Source: UBA11524 sp964383815 (lineage in GTDB: Bacteria > Bacillota > Clostridia > Christensenellales > Aristaeellaceae). Taken from it: DNA of 35,479 nt. The position numbers and the translations under genes were made by a program. Within the stretch, counting starts at the first letter, position 1, and each line of letters begins with the position of its first letter. Location of the stretch: contig CAYLIC010000023.1 of NCBI GenBank assembly GCA_964383815.1, positions 1-35,479 of the forward strand, written 5' to 3'. Positions 27,094 through 34,487 of this stretch are shown here, piece after piece. The notes below the pieces were generated by a model. It ran no database searches. It was given only the letters and a program-made list of their open reading frames with translations, and was not told the DNA's origin.

Positions 27094-27121
27094 TATTATA
27101 CACCAATCGCCGCATTTGTCA
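27094..27121 (-). promoter_or_regulatory. Consensus promoter of the metal ATPase-methyltransferase operon
   Basis: On the minus strand TTGACA (27121-27116), a 16-nt spacer and TATAAT (27099-27094). The operator begins directly after the -10, so repressor binding would block initiation. Confidence 0.9.
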
Positions 27122-27278
27122 ACAGGGAAAATTCATTTTGCTGATCTTTTTTCTTTTGCGCCGCCCTCCAGCCATCGGGCAGCGCGGTATTCATTCGCTC
27201 CCGCCGATCAGGCAGACCAGCGTCCGCTTTTGTTCACGCCCACAAAACATAGCAAAAATCGACACTTTTACTCCAAAA

Positions 27279-27299
27279 ACTGTACTGTGAGAATTTGTC
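27279..27299 (+). repeat. 21-bp spo0A-upstream motif, copy 1
   Basis: Begins ACTGTACTGTGAG and ends AATTTGTC; the final TTGTC forms most of the -35 of the first promoter. It matches copy 3 at 19 of 21 positions and copy 2 at 18 of 21. Confidence 0.75.
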
Positions 27300-27323
27300 T
27301 TCTGCGTGCAGCGGTGGTATAAT
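27295..27323 (+). promoter_or_regulatory. Promoter P1 upstream of spo0A
   Basis: TTGTCT (27295-27300), a 17-nt spacer and a perfect TATAAT (27318-27323). It would produce an RNA starting near 27330 that carries the small frame at 27370. Confidence 0.8.
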
Positions 27324-27369
27324 ACTTTTATGGCGATAGAATAACTTACACGCAAGGAGGCAACGGGCC

Positions 27370-27444
27370 GTGGGAAAAAAGTTCCGTAAAAAGTCAAAAA
27401 TAGTATCTTCTCCTGTTATTTTATGGTCGAAACCGTACTATTAG
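27370..27444 (+). CDS. Possible 24-aa basic peptide between the two spo0A promoters
   Basis: A GTG start lies 9 nt after a perfect AAGGAGG (27354-27360), itself about 30 nt past the -10 of P1. The frame encodes 24 residues: a very basic head (MGKKFRKKSK, six Lys/Arg in ten), then a hydrophobic, aromatic-rich tail ending KPYY, and a TAG stop. It resembles no peptide I know. It might be a regulatory leader peptide, a small membrane-active protein, or only a decoy ribosome site. Its last codons and stop lie inside motif copy 2, so part of the sequence is probably kept for that reason. Confidence 0.45.
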   Translation: MGKKFRKKSKIVSSPVILWSKPYY

Positions 27445-27452
27445 AATTTGTC
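27432..27452 (+). repeat. 21-bp spo0A-upstream motif, copy 2
   Basis: Begins ACCGTACTATTAG and ends AATTTGTC, 153 nt after copy 1; its TTGTC starts the -35 of the second promoter just as in copy 1. Confidence 0.75.
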
Positions 27453-27476
27453 ATTCTGTGAGAAGTGTGTTACAAT
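27448..27476 (+). promoter_or_regulatory. Promoter P2 upstream of spo0A
   Basis: TTGTCA (27448-27453), a 17-nt spacer and TACAAT (27471-27476). The spo0A start lies 318 nt downstream, giving a long 5' leader if P2 drives spo0A. Confidence 0.75.
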
Positions 27477-27595
27477 GCGCTTACCCAAGCAAAGATGGAA
27501 GGATGGCACGGGGTTGAGGCGGCGGTTTTCGGTGTGAACGGAAGGCACGCCGTTGGTTGCTGCAGCAATCCAGAAGGGCCTGATTGTCGCTTGTA

Positions 27596-27616
27596 ACTGT
27601 ACTGTGAGTATTTTTC
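27596..27616 (+). repeat. 21-bp spo0A-upstream motif, copy 3
   Basis: Begins ACTGTACTGTGAG and ends TATTTTTC, 164 nt after copy 2. Unlike the others, no good -10 is found 17 nt beyond it, so this copy may act only as a binding site. Confidence 0.7.
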
Positions 27617-27793
27617 CCGGAAACAGTGGTATATCATTCCTGATATAAATGGATCTCCCTTGTGAAGGAATGCGGCGCGGAACAGTGACGGGTGTTCTCT
27701 TTTATCCCCGGCTGTGCTGTGTGAAGCAATCCTTCCATCGGTTTGTTCATGCATTGCCCTGGTCAATACTATTTACGAAGGGGAGCGTTGCTC

Positions 27794-28582
27794 ATGAAAT
27801 CGGTTCGTGTTGTGGTGGCGGAGGACTGCGCACATGTGCGGGAGGCGCTGGCCCAGGAGCTGAGCCGGCGGCCTGGCATCCTGCTGGTGGGCACGGCAGC
27901 CAATGGCCTGGAGGCCCTGCAGCTGGTGCGCCAGCACTGCCCGCAGGTGTTGGTGTGCGACATGGTAATGCCGCAGCTGGACGGCTTTGGCGTGCTGGAG
28001 CGCCTGTCCCACCTGGAGGACGCCCACCGGCCCCAGGTCATTGCGCTGACCGCCCTGCACCGGGACGATTTCATCAGCCGCGCCATGGAGCTGGGCGCTG
28101 CCTACTACATGGTTAAGCCTGCGGACATGGACAGCCTGACCCGGAACATCCTGTCGCTGGCCGGCACCACGGTGGCGCCCATCCCGGAAACGCCGCAAGC
28201 AGAGGAAACCGCCGAGCAAAACGTGGCAACCATGCTGCTGGAGATTGGCGTTTCTGCCCACCTGAACGGCTACCGCTTTCTCCTGCAGGCCGCGCTGCTG
28301 GCCCTGGAGCACCCGGACTATCTGGACAGCCTGACCCGCACGCTGTACCCGCTGGTAGCCACCCACTTCGGCACCACCGCCAGCTGTGTGGAGCGCTCCA
28401 TCCGCCATGCCATCAGCACCACATGGGCCCGCGGCGGCATATCAGCCTTCGAATCCATCCTGAACCGCCGCTGCTTCTCTCCCCACGACCGGCCCACCAA
28501 CAGCGAGGTCATCGCCCTCCTCACCGAGCAGGCGCGCCTGCGGGGCTGGGGCAGGCAAACCGGCCCGAAGGCGCTGTGGTAA
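27794..28582 (+). CDS. spo0A: Sporulation master response regulator Spo0A
   Basis: This 262-aa transcription factor controls entry into sporulation after phosphorylation. The receiver domain (about 3-122) has the acidic pair E10/D11 (VVVAEDC), phosphoacceptor D56 (LVCDMVMPQLDG), T86 (ALTALH) and K108 (YMVKPADM). A linker rich in Pro and Glu follows. The C-terminal Spo0A-specific DNA-binding domain (about 150-262) contains LLEIGVSAHLNGYRFL and TTASCVERSIRHAISTTWARGG, the recognition-helix region. The start at 27794 has a GGGGAG site (27780-27785); an in-frame ATG at 27743 lacks one. In many Clostridia spoIVB lies just upstream, but here a long non-coding region does. Confidence 0.97.
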   Translation: MKSVRVVVAEDCAHVREALAQELSRRPGILLVGTAANGLEALQLVRQHCPQVLVCDMVMPQLDGFGVLERLSHLEDAHRPQVIALTALHRDDFISRAMELGAAYYMVKPADMDSLTRNILSLAGTTVAPIPETPQAEETAEQNVATMLLEIGVSAHLNGYRFLLQAALLALEHPDYLDSLTRTLYPLVATHFGTTASCVERSIRHAISTTWARGGISAFESILNRRCFSPHDRPTNSEVIALLTEQARLRGWGRQTGPKALW

Positions 28583-28596
28583 GGCCCGGCGCCACG

Positions 28597-28640
28597 CAAA
28601 AGGCCTGCCGCAGGATATGCTGCGACAGGCCTGTTTCTAT
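28597..28640. terminator. Terminator between spo0A and gltX
   Basis: A 13-bp stem (28601-28613 with 28620-28632, one G-T mismatch), a 6-nt loop, then GTTTCTATT on the plus strand and CCTTTTGCG on the minus strand. It probably serves both convergent genes. Confidence 0.8.
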
Positions 28641-28663
28641 TCCGTTATGCCGCCAAGCAGGCC

Positions 28664-30121
28664 TCAGGCCTGGGCATTCAGCCGGGCAAGACCATCGTCT
28701 AGGCGGCGGAGGGTTTCCTCCTTGCCCAGGAGCCATGCAATTTCAATGGCGCCACCGGGGGTGGAAGCCTGGCCGGAAATGGCAATGCGCAGCGGCCACA
28801 GCACCGCGCCGTTCTTCAGGCCCGCCTCCGCAATGGCCGCCATCAGCCGGTCGTGAATGTTCTCCTCCGTCCAGTCACCAATGCTCTCCAGCACCGGACG
28901 CACCAGCGCCAGGGAAGCCTTCGACACCTCCGGGTTGGTCTTCATCTTTTTATGGGTATACAGGTCGATGGAATAGTCCGGCAGTTCGCCCAGGAAACGC
29001 ACCATATCCGGCACCCGGCTGAACACCTCGGTGCGGTCCTGCATCAGCTGGGCCAGGCGGCGGTAGTCAATGCCCTTGCCCGCCAGCACCCTGTCAAACC
29101 AGGGTGTGACCATGGTCAGGTACTTCTCAAAGTCCATTTTGCGGATGTACTCCCAGTTGAACCAGGTGAGCTTCTCCACATCGAAAATGCCGGGGGACTT
29201 GGACAGGCGGGACACATCAAAGGCATCCACCAGTTCCTCCAGGGTGAAGAACTCCCGGTCGTTACCGGGGTTCCAGCCCACCAGCGCCAGGTAATTCACC
29301 AGTGCCTCGGTCAGGTAGCCCTTGTCCACATAATCGGAATAGTACGCATCGCCGTCCCGCTTGGAGAGCTTGTGGGTGGCATCCCGCATGACGGGTGCCA
29401 TGTGGATGTACTGGGGAATCTCCCAGCCGAAGGCCTCGTACAGCAGGTTGTACTTGGGAGTGGAGGAAATGTACTCCAGGCCGCGCATCACATGGGTAAT
29501 GCCCATCAGGTGGTCGTCAATCACGTTGGCGAAGTTGTAGGTGGGCATACCGTCCTGTTTGATGAGGATCATGTCGTCCAGGGTATCATTGGGGAAGGTC
29601 ATGTGGCCAAACACCAGGTCGTCATAGCTGGTTTCGCCTTCGGTGGGCGCGTTCTGCCGGATGACATAGGGTACGCCAGCATCCAGCTTGGCCTGCACCT
29701 CTTCCTTGCTCAGGTGAAGGCAGTGCTTGTCGTACTTGAACACCTCACCCCGGGCCTCGGCCTCCGCCCGGCGCTGGTCAAGCTCCTCCTTGGTGCAGAA
29801 GCAGTAGTAGGCATGGCCGCTTTCCACCAGCTGCTTGGCATAGGGCAGGTAAATATCCTTGCGCTGGGACTGGATATACGGGCCGTAATCGCCGCCCACA
29901 TCGGGGCCTTCGTCCCAGTTGATGCCGCAGCCGCGCAGGGTGTCATAAATCACCTCGGTGGCGCCTTCCACATAGCGCTCCTGGTCGGTATCCTCAATAC
30001 GGAGGATGAAATCGCCGCCCATCTTCTTGGCGAACAGGTAGCCATACAGGGCCGTCCGCAGGCCGCCCAGGTGCATGAACCCCGTGGGCGACGGGGCGAA
30101 TCGGGTGCGAACTTTACTCAT
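28664..30121 (-). CDS. gltX: Glutamyl-tRNA synthetase
   Basis: This 485-aa class I synthetase charges tRNA-Glu. The HIGH motif is in FAPSPTGFMHLGGLRTALYGY (residues about 7-27), written HLGG as usual in bacterial GluRS. RIEDTDQERY follows, and the KMSKS-type loop is HKLSKRDGD. The C-terminal helical anticodon-binding half is complete. The start at 30121 (MSKVRTRF) has an AGAAGGA site; the longer upstream frame would cross the palindromic repeat and has none. Because glnS is also present, this enzyme need only charge tRNA-Glu (discriminating type), but that cannot be proven from sequence. Confidence 0.97.
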   Translation of the reverse strand: MSKVRTRFAPSPTGFMHLGGLRTALYGYLFAKKMGGDFILRIEDTDQERYVEGATEVIYDTLRGCGINWDEGPDVGGDYGPYIQSQRKDIYLPYAKQLVESGHAYYCFCTKEELDQRRAEAEARGEVFKYDKHCLHLSKEEVQAKLDAGVPYVIRQNAPTEGETSYDDLVFGHMTFPNDTLDDMILIKQDGMPTYNFANVIDDHLMGITHVMRGLEYISSTPKYNLLYEAFGWEIPQYIHMAPVMRDATHKLSKRDGDAYYSDYVDKGYLTEALVNYLALVGWNPGNDREFFTLEELVDAFDVSRLSKSPGIFDVEKLTWFNWEYIRKMDFEKYLTMVTPWFDRVLAGKGIDYRRLAQLMQDRTEVFSRVPDMVRFLGELPDYSIDLYTHKKMKTNPEVSKASLALVRPVLESIGDWTEENIHDRLMAAIAEAGLKNGAVLWPLRIAISGQASTPGGAIEIAWLLGKEETLRRLDDGLARLNAQA

Positions 30122-30172
30122 GATTGTCCTTCTTTCTGATGATCGAATCGATGCGGTTTGGGGGCTGGCGGA

Positions 30173-30243
30173 ACACCTCATCCGGCCTTGCAGCCGCCTT
30201 CCCCTCACGGAGAAGCCGTCGCCGATAGCGACTGATGAGGTGT
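30173..30243. repeat. Palindromic intergenic repeat (MITE/REP-like) between glnS and gltX
   Basis: Perfect 10-bp terminal inverted repeats, ACACCTCATC (30173-30182) and GATGAGGTGT (30234-30243), enclose a GC-rich core with CTTCCCCTCACGGAGAAG. The layout CCTCATC...CTTCCCC...GATGAGG matches, from memory, a family of short mobile repeats scattered in gut Clostridia genomes. No transposase is encoded. It may also fold in RNA and affect glnS-gltX transcript ends. Confidence 0.7.
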
Positions 30244-30251
30244 CGTTTCCT

Positions 30252-32003
30252 TTACAGCCTAATCCCGTTCAGTCCCACCGTGCGGTTAAACACAGGCAGC
30301 GCATCGGTGGAGTCCGGATCCTTGCAGAAGTAGCCTACCCGGACAAACTGGAAGGTGGTGCCGGGCTCGCAGTCGCGGATGAACGGCTCCGCCATGCCCT
30401 GGCAGCAGGTCAGGGTGTTGGGGTCAATCTTCTTCAGGAAGTCATAATCCTTGCGGGTCAGGGCATCGGTTTCCTCGGCGGTGTCCTCTTCCAGCATGGC
30501 GGGTTCCTCGGCAGGCTCTTCCTCCTCGGCGGATTCGGCGGGCAGCAGCGGCTCGTACAGGCGGGCCTCAAAGGGCACGGCATCGGCAGCGTTGACCCAG
30601 TGCAGCACCTTGCCCTTGATCTTGCGACCGGAGCCTTCGCACCCGGCAAAGGAGTCGAAGTCCACGGTGCAGTGAATCTCGGCAATGCTGCCGTCCTCGT
30701 TCTTCACGCAGCCTTCGCACCTGACGATGCAGGCCGCCTTCAGCCGCACCTCAAAGCCGGGGTACATCCGCTGGAACTTGCCCACGGGAACCTCCATGAA
30801 GTCCTCGGCATCGATGTAGATTTCCCGGCCCAGGTTCACGGTGTGGGTGCCCATCTCGGGCTTCTTGGGGTGGTTTTCCACCTCAATGGCGCGGCTCTCG
30901 CCTTCGGGCCAGTTGGTCAGTATCACCTTGATAGGATGCAGCACGGCGGAGGCGCGCATAGCCTTGTCGTCCAGATCCTGGCGGACACAGGCTTCCAGCA
31001 CCTGGGTATCCACCACGGAGTCTGCCTTGCTCAGGCCAATGCGGCTGATAAAGTCCCGCACGGCAGCGGCGGTGTAACCCCGGCGGCGCAGGGCGCACAG
31101 GGTAGGCATGCGGGGATCGTCCCAGCCGGACACATAGCCGCCCTCCACCAGGGCGCGGAGCTTGCGCTTGGACATCACCGTCTGGGTCATGTTCAGGCGG
31201 GCAAACTCAATCTGCCGGGGTTTGGCGGGCAGCATGTGGGCGCTGTGCTCCACCACCCAATCGTACAGGGGACGGTGAATCTCATACTCCAGGGAGCACA
31301 TGGAATGGCTGATGCCCTCCAGTGCATCGCCAATGGGATGCGCAAAATCGTACATGGGATAGATGCACCACTTGTTGCCCGTGCGCCAGTGCTCCTTGTA
31401 CAGGATGCGGTACATGGCCGGGTCACGCATGACAATGTTGGGGGAAGCCATGTCGATCCTGGCGCGCAGGGTCAGGGTCTTTTCGGGGAATTCGCCGTTT
31501 TTCATTCGGCGGAACAGGTCAAGGCTTTCCTCCGCAGGGCGGTCGCGCCAGGGGGAGTTCTTGCCGGGCTTGGTCAGGGTGCCGCGGTATTCCCGCATCT
31601 GCTCGGGGGTCAGCTCGTCCACATAGGCCAGGCCGCGCTTAATCCAGTCCTCGGCAATTTCGTAGCACTTGTCGTAGTAATCGCTGGCGTAGTACAATCC
31701 GCCCGTCCAGTGGAAGCCAAGCCAGTTGATGTCCCGCTTGATGGCCTCCACATACTCGGTATCTTCTTTGGCGGGGTTGGTATCGTCAAAGCGCAGGTTG
31801 CACTTGCCGCCGTATTTTTCGGCAGTCAGAAAGTCCATAATCAGCGCCTTGCAGTGACCGATGTGCATATAGCCGTTGGGTTCGGGAGGAAAGCGCGTGT
31901 GTACTTGCTGGTACCTGCCTTCCTTCAAGTCCTGTTCGATGGCATCCCAGATGAAGTTGCTGCGCGCGGTGGTTTCCGTGCTGATACCGTTGTTGTTTTC
32001 CAT
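30252..32003 (-). CDS. glnS: Glutaminyl-tRNA synthetase
   Basis: This 583-aa class I synthetase charges tRNA-Gln directly. HIGH motif: FPPEPNGYMHIGHCKA (residues about 38-53). LRFDDTNPAKED is the typical GlnRS/GluRS follow-up. KMSKS motif: TVMSKRKL. The C-terminal two beta-barrels (from about 345) bind the anticodon. An unusual acidic insert of about 30 residues (AESAEEEEPAEEPAMLEED..., about 485-517) interrupts the distal barrel. Most Firmicutes lack GlnRS and use the GatCAB amidation route; a subset of Clostridia carries this enzyme. An AAAGGAGGA site precedes the ATG, with a strong promoter upstream. Confidence 0.97.
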   Translation of the reverse strand: MENNNGISTETTARSNFIWDAIEQDLKEGRYQQVHTRFPPEPNGYMHIGHCKALIMDFLTAEKYGGKCNLRFDDTNPAKEDTEYVEAIKRDINWLGFHWTGGLYYASDYYDKCYEIAEDWIKRGLAYVDELTPEQMREYRGTLTKPGKNSPWRDRPAEESLDLFRRMKNGEFPEKTLTLRARIDMASPNIVMRDPAMYRILYKEHWRTGNKWCIYPMYDFAHPIGDALEGISHSMCSLEYEIHRPLYDWVVEHSAHMLPAKPRQIEFARLNMTQTVMSKRKLRALVEGGYVSGWDDPRMPTLCALRRRGYTAAAVRDFISRIGLSKADSVVDTQVLEACVRQDLDDKAMRASAVLHPIKVILTNWPEGESRAIEVENHPKKPEMGTHTVNLGREIYIDAEDFMEVPVGKFQRMYPGFEVRLKAACIVRCEGCVKNEDGSIAEIHCTVDFDSFAGCEGSGRKIKGKVLHWVNAADAVPFEARLYEPLLPAESAEEEEPAEEPAMLEEDTAEETDALTRKDYDFLKKIDPNTLTCCQGMAEPFIRDCEPGTTFQFVRVGYFCKDPDSTDALPVFNRTVGLNGIRL

Positions 32004-32069
32004 AGGAAACAGTTCCTCCTTTTTCCCAAAGTGGTGAACCCCTGGCTTAAAAAGCCGCAGGTACAGCCC

Positions 32070-32098
32070 ATTATATCCTCAAATGATGGAAAGTGCAA
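32070..32098 (-). promoter_or_regulatory. Consensus sigma-A promoter of glnS
   Basis: On the minus strand TTGCAC (32098-32093), a 17-nt spacer and TATAAT (32075-32070). The leader of about 60 nt holds a small GGCTT/AAGCC hairpin (32044-32056) but no T-box. Confidence 0.88.
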
Positions 32099-32172
32099 GA
32101 CCTTCCGCCCATATGCCCGAAAAAAACTGCAATATAATGTAGAAACCCCTTCCATTCCCATCGGTTTTTTGG

Positions 32173-32178
32173 TATAAT
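32173..32178 (+). promoter_or_regulatory. Extended -10 promoter of remB-gyrBA
   Basis: TGGTATAAT gives a perfect extended -10 (TATAAT 32173-32178); the -35 position (TTCCAT) is poor. A second TATAAT sits near 32133 without a good -35. Confidence 0.6.
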
Positions 32179-32231
32179 CATTCTGTTGTCACAGGGCGTT
32201 TTTTCGTGCGCCCGAAAGGGGGAGCTGGCCT

Positions 32232-32504
32232 GTGCTGATACACCTGGGCCGGGGTGTTTCCGTCCACGATCGGGACGTGATTGCCCTGTGCGATTTGCGC
32301 CAGGGTGCAGGCGCGCCGGGCCTTGCGGAAGGCTATCGCCGCCGCGGCCTGCTCCATTCCCTGGGAGATGACCCCAAAACCCTGGTGCTTTGCCGCCATG
32401 GCACAAGGGATGTGTGCTACCTGAGCTGCGTGGGCCTGCGAACCCTGCGCCAGCGCATGGCAGAGCGAAGGTCGATTGAAATGAGAGAGGTGCAGCATGG
32501 CTGA
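32232..32504 (+). CDS. remB: RemB-like extracellular matrix regulator (DUF370)
   Basis: This small 90-aa protein starts at GTG (32232) after a GGGGGAG site (32218-32224). The N-terminus LIHLGRGVSVHDRDVIALCDL matches the RemB/YaaB pattern 'IHLG...V..RDVIAI.D', and the middle TLVLCRHGTRDVCYLSCVGLRTLRQR matches the family's later strand and its conserved S-x-x-x-x-TL-x-x-R. In Bacillus, yaaB also lies immediately upstream of gyrB, which supports the call. RemA, the better-studied relative, is a DNA-binding activator of biofilm matrix genes; the function of RemB is less clear. The stop overlaps the gyrB start by 8 nt, so translation is coupled. Confidence 0.85.
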   Translation: MLIHLGRGVSVHDRDVIALCDLRQGAGAPGLAEGYRRRGLLHSLGDDPKTLVLCRHGTRDVCYLSCVGLRTLRQRMAERRSIEMREVQHG

Positions 32505-34464
32505 CGAACTGGATCAGGCGTTGGAAAACGCAACCGTAGTCACCGAGGACTATGGTGAGGAGCAAATACAGGTGCTGGAGGGCCTGGAGGCCGTCCGCAA
32601 GCGCCCGGGCATGTACATCGGTTCCACCGATGCCCGTGGCTTGCATCACCTGGTATATGAAATTGTAGACAACGCCGTGGACGAGGCGCTGGCTGGCTAT
32701 TGCAAGCAGATTGACGTGACCCTCCACAAGGACGGCAGCGTTTCCGTGAAGGACGACGGGCGCGGCTTTCCCGTGGGCATTCATCCCAAGATGGGCCGCC
32801 CTGCTGTTGAGGTGTGCCTGACGGTGCTGCATGCAGGCGGCAAGTTTGGCGGCGGAGGTTATAAGGTGTCCGGTGGCCTGCACGGCGTGGGCGCCTCCGT
32901 GGTGAATGCCCTGTCCCGTCATTTCATGGTGACGGTGTACCAGGATGGGAAAATCCATCAGCAAGAGTATGAACGGGGCAAGATCTGCTACGACTTGAAG
33001 GTCGTTGGCGAAACCGACCGTACGGGTACCACCATTCAATTCTGGCCTGATGTTCGCTCTGACGAGAACCCGGAGGGCGTGTTTGAGCCTGGTGTGACCT
33101 TCGACTACAATGTGCTGAAGACCCGCCTGCGGGAGATGGCCTTCCTGAACAAGGGCATCCGTATTGTGTTCACCGATGAGCGGGGCGAGGAGCCGATAGA
33201 AAAGGTGTTCCACTACGAGGGCGGTCTGCGGGAGTTTGTGAAATACCTGAACCGCAACAAGGAGGCCCTGTTCCCCGAACCCATCTATACCGAGAATGTC
33301 AAGAACGGCATTCTGGTGGAAATGGCCATGCAGTACAACGATTCCTATGCGGAAAACGTGTACACTTTTGTGAACAACATTGCCACTCCTGATGGCGGCA
33401 CCCACCTGATTGGCTTCAACACCGCCCTGGCCAATGCTATTAACGAGTATGGCCGCAAGTACAAGATTCTCAAGGACAAGGACGAGAACCTGAAGGGCGA
33501 GGATGTTCGCGAAAGCCTGACGGCCATTGTGTCCATCAAGATGGAGGATCCCCAGTTTGAAAGCCAGACCAAGTCCAAGCTGGGTTCCGCCCAGGCTCGT
33601 GGTGCCGTGTATGAGATTGTGAAGGATGCCCTGGCCACTTATCTGGAGGAAACGCCTGCTGTGGGCAAGCTGATTCTGGACAGGTGCCTGAGCGCCCAGC
33701 GTGCCCGCGAGGCGGCCCGCAAGGCCCGTGAGGCCACCCGCAAGAGCCCCCTGGCCTCCGCCACCATGCCCGGCAAGCTGGCGGACTGCTCCGAGCGGGA
33801 TCCCTCCAAGTGCGAAATTTTCCTGGTGGAGGGCGATTCCGCCGGCGGCAGCGCCAAGGGCGGACGGGACAGCCGTTTCCAGGCCATTCTGCCTCTGCGC
33901 GGCAAGATTCTCAATGTGGAAAAAACCCGCGTGGACAAGGCCCTGGGCAATGCGGAAATCAAGGCCATGATTACCGCCTTCGGCTGCGGCTTTGGCGAGG
34001 ACTTTGACGAAAGCAAGCTGCGCTATCACCGCATCGTCTGCATGACGGATGCTGACGTGGATGGCGCGCACATCCGCATATTGATGCTCACCTTCTTCTA
34101 CCGCTACATGCGCCCCCTGGTGGAAAAGGGCTATGTATACGCCGCCATGCCGCCCCTGTACAAGGTGACGAAGGGTAAGTTTGAGAAATATGTTTATAGC
34201 GATGAGGAGTTACAGGAGGTGCTGGACCAGGTGGGCCGCGAGCCCAAGCCTGAGGTGCAGCGCTACAAGGGCCTGGGCGAAATGAACAAGGAGCAGCTGT
34301 GGGAAACCACCATGAACCCCGAGACCCGCACCATGATGCAGATTACCCCCGCCGATGCCATGGCAGCCGATGAAATTTTCACCCTGCTCATGGGCGACCA
34401 GGTGGAACCCAGAAAGCAGTTCATCCAGGAGAATTCCGACCTGGTGAAAGACCTTGATGTGTAA
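32497..34464 (+). CDS. gyrB: DNA gyrase subunit B
   Basis: This 655-aa ATPase subunit of gyrase introduces negative supercoils. The GHKL ATP site has EIVDNAVDEALAGY, DDGRGFPVGIH and GGLHGVGASVVNALS. The transducer domain follows. The TOPRIM region has FLVEGDSAGGSAKGGRD, ILPLRGKILNVEK (the usual quinolone-region residues) and MTDADVDGAHIRILMLTFFYR. The C-terminus has RYKGLGEMNKEQLWETTMNPE. Length is normal for Firmicutes. The start ATG overlaps remB and follows an AGAGGTG site. gyrA follows after 23 nt, so the order remB-gyrB-gyrA is operonic. Confidence 0.99.
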   Translation: MADELDQALENATVVTEDYGEEQIQVLEGLEAVRKRPGMYIGSTDARGLHHLVYEIVDNAVDEALAGYCKQIDVTLHKDGSVSVKDDGRGFPVGIHPKMGRPAVEVCLTVLHAGGKFGGGGYKVSGGLHGVGASVVNALSRHFMVTVYQDGKIHQQEYERGKICYDLKVVGETDRTGTTIQFWPDVRSDENPEGVFEPGVTFDYNVLKTRLREMAFLNKGIRIVFTDERGEEPIEKVFHYEGGLREFVKYLNRNKEALFPEPIYTENVKNGILVEMAMQYNDSYAENVYTFVNNIATPDGGTHLIGFNTALANAINEYGRKYKILKDKDENLKGEDVRESLTAIVSIKMEDPQFESQTKSKLGSAQARGAVYEIVKDALATYLEETPAVGKLILDRCLSAQRAREAARKAREATRKSPLASATMPGKLADCSERDPSKCEIFLVEGDSAGGSAKGGRDSRFQAILPLRGKILNVEKTRVDKALGNAEIKAMITAFGCGFGEDFDESKLRYHRIVCMTDADVDGAHIRILMLTFFYRYMRPLVEKGYVYAAMPPLYKVTKGKFEKYVYSDEELQEVLDQVGREPKPEVQRYKGLGEMNKEQLWETTMNPETRTMMQITPADAMAADEIFTLLMGDQVEPRKQFIQENSDLVKDLDV

Positions 34465-34487
34465 CAAGGCCCCAGAGGAGTGACAAC

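Larger units (their letters stand above)
27122..27793 (+). promoter_or_regulatory. Long regulatory region upstream of spo0A
   Basis: This 670-nt stretch has no ordinary gene. It holds two consensus promoters (27295-27323 and 27448-27476), three copies of a 21-bp motif, possible 0A boxes at 27258-27264 (minus strand TGTCGAT) and 27424-27431 (TGGTCGAA), and a possible 24-aa gene. A palindrome ATATCA-TTCC-TGATAT lies at 27631-27646. An 11-bp inverted repeat pairs GATGGAAGGAT (27494-27504) with ATCCTTCCATC (27729-27739). Part 27122-27250 shows nothing I can name. Confidence 0.6.

Noticed and set aside
27486..27596. A 33-aa plus-strand frame after promoter P2
   Set aside because: No ribosome site precedes its ATG and the peptide shows no feature supporting expression.
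27660..27720. A sigma-H promoter for spo0A (AGGAATG near 27667 with GGAAC)
   Set aside because: The spacing between the two elements is about half of what sigma-H needs.
32004..32069. T-box or amino-acid riboswitch in the glnS leader
   Set aside because: The leader is only about 60 nt, and no specifier loop, T-box sequence or antiterminator could be found.
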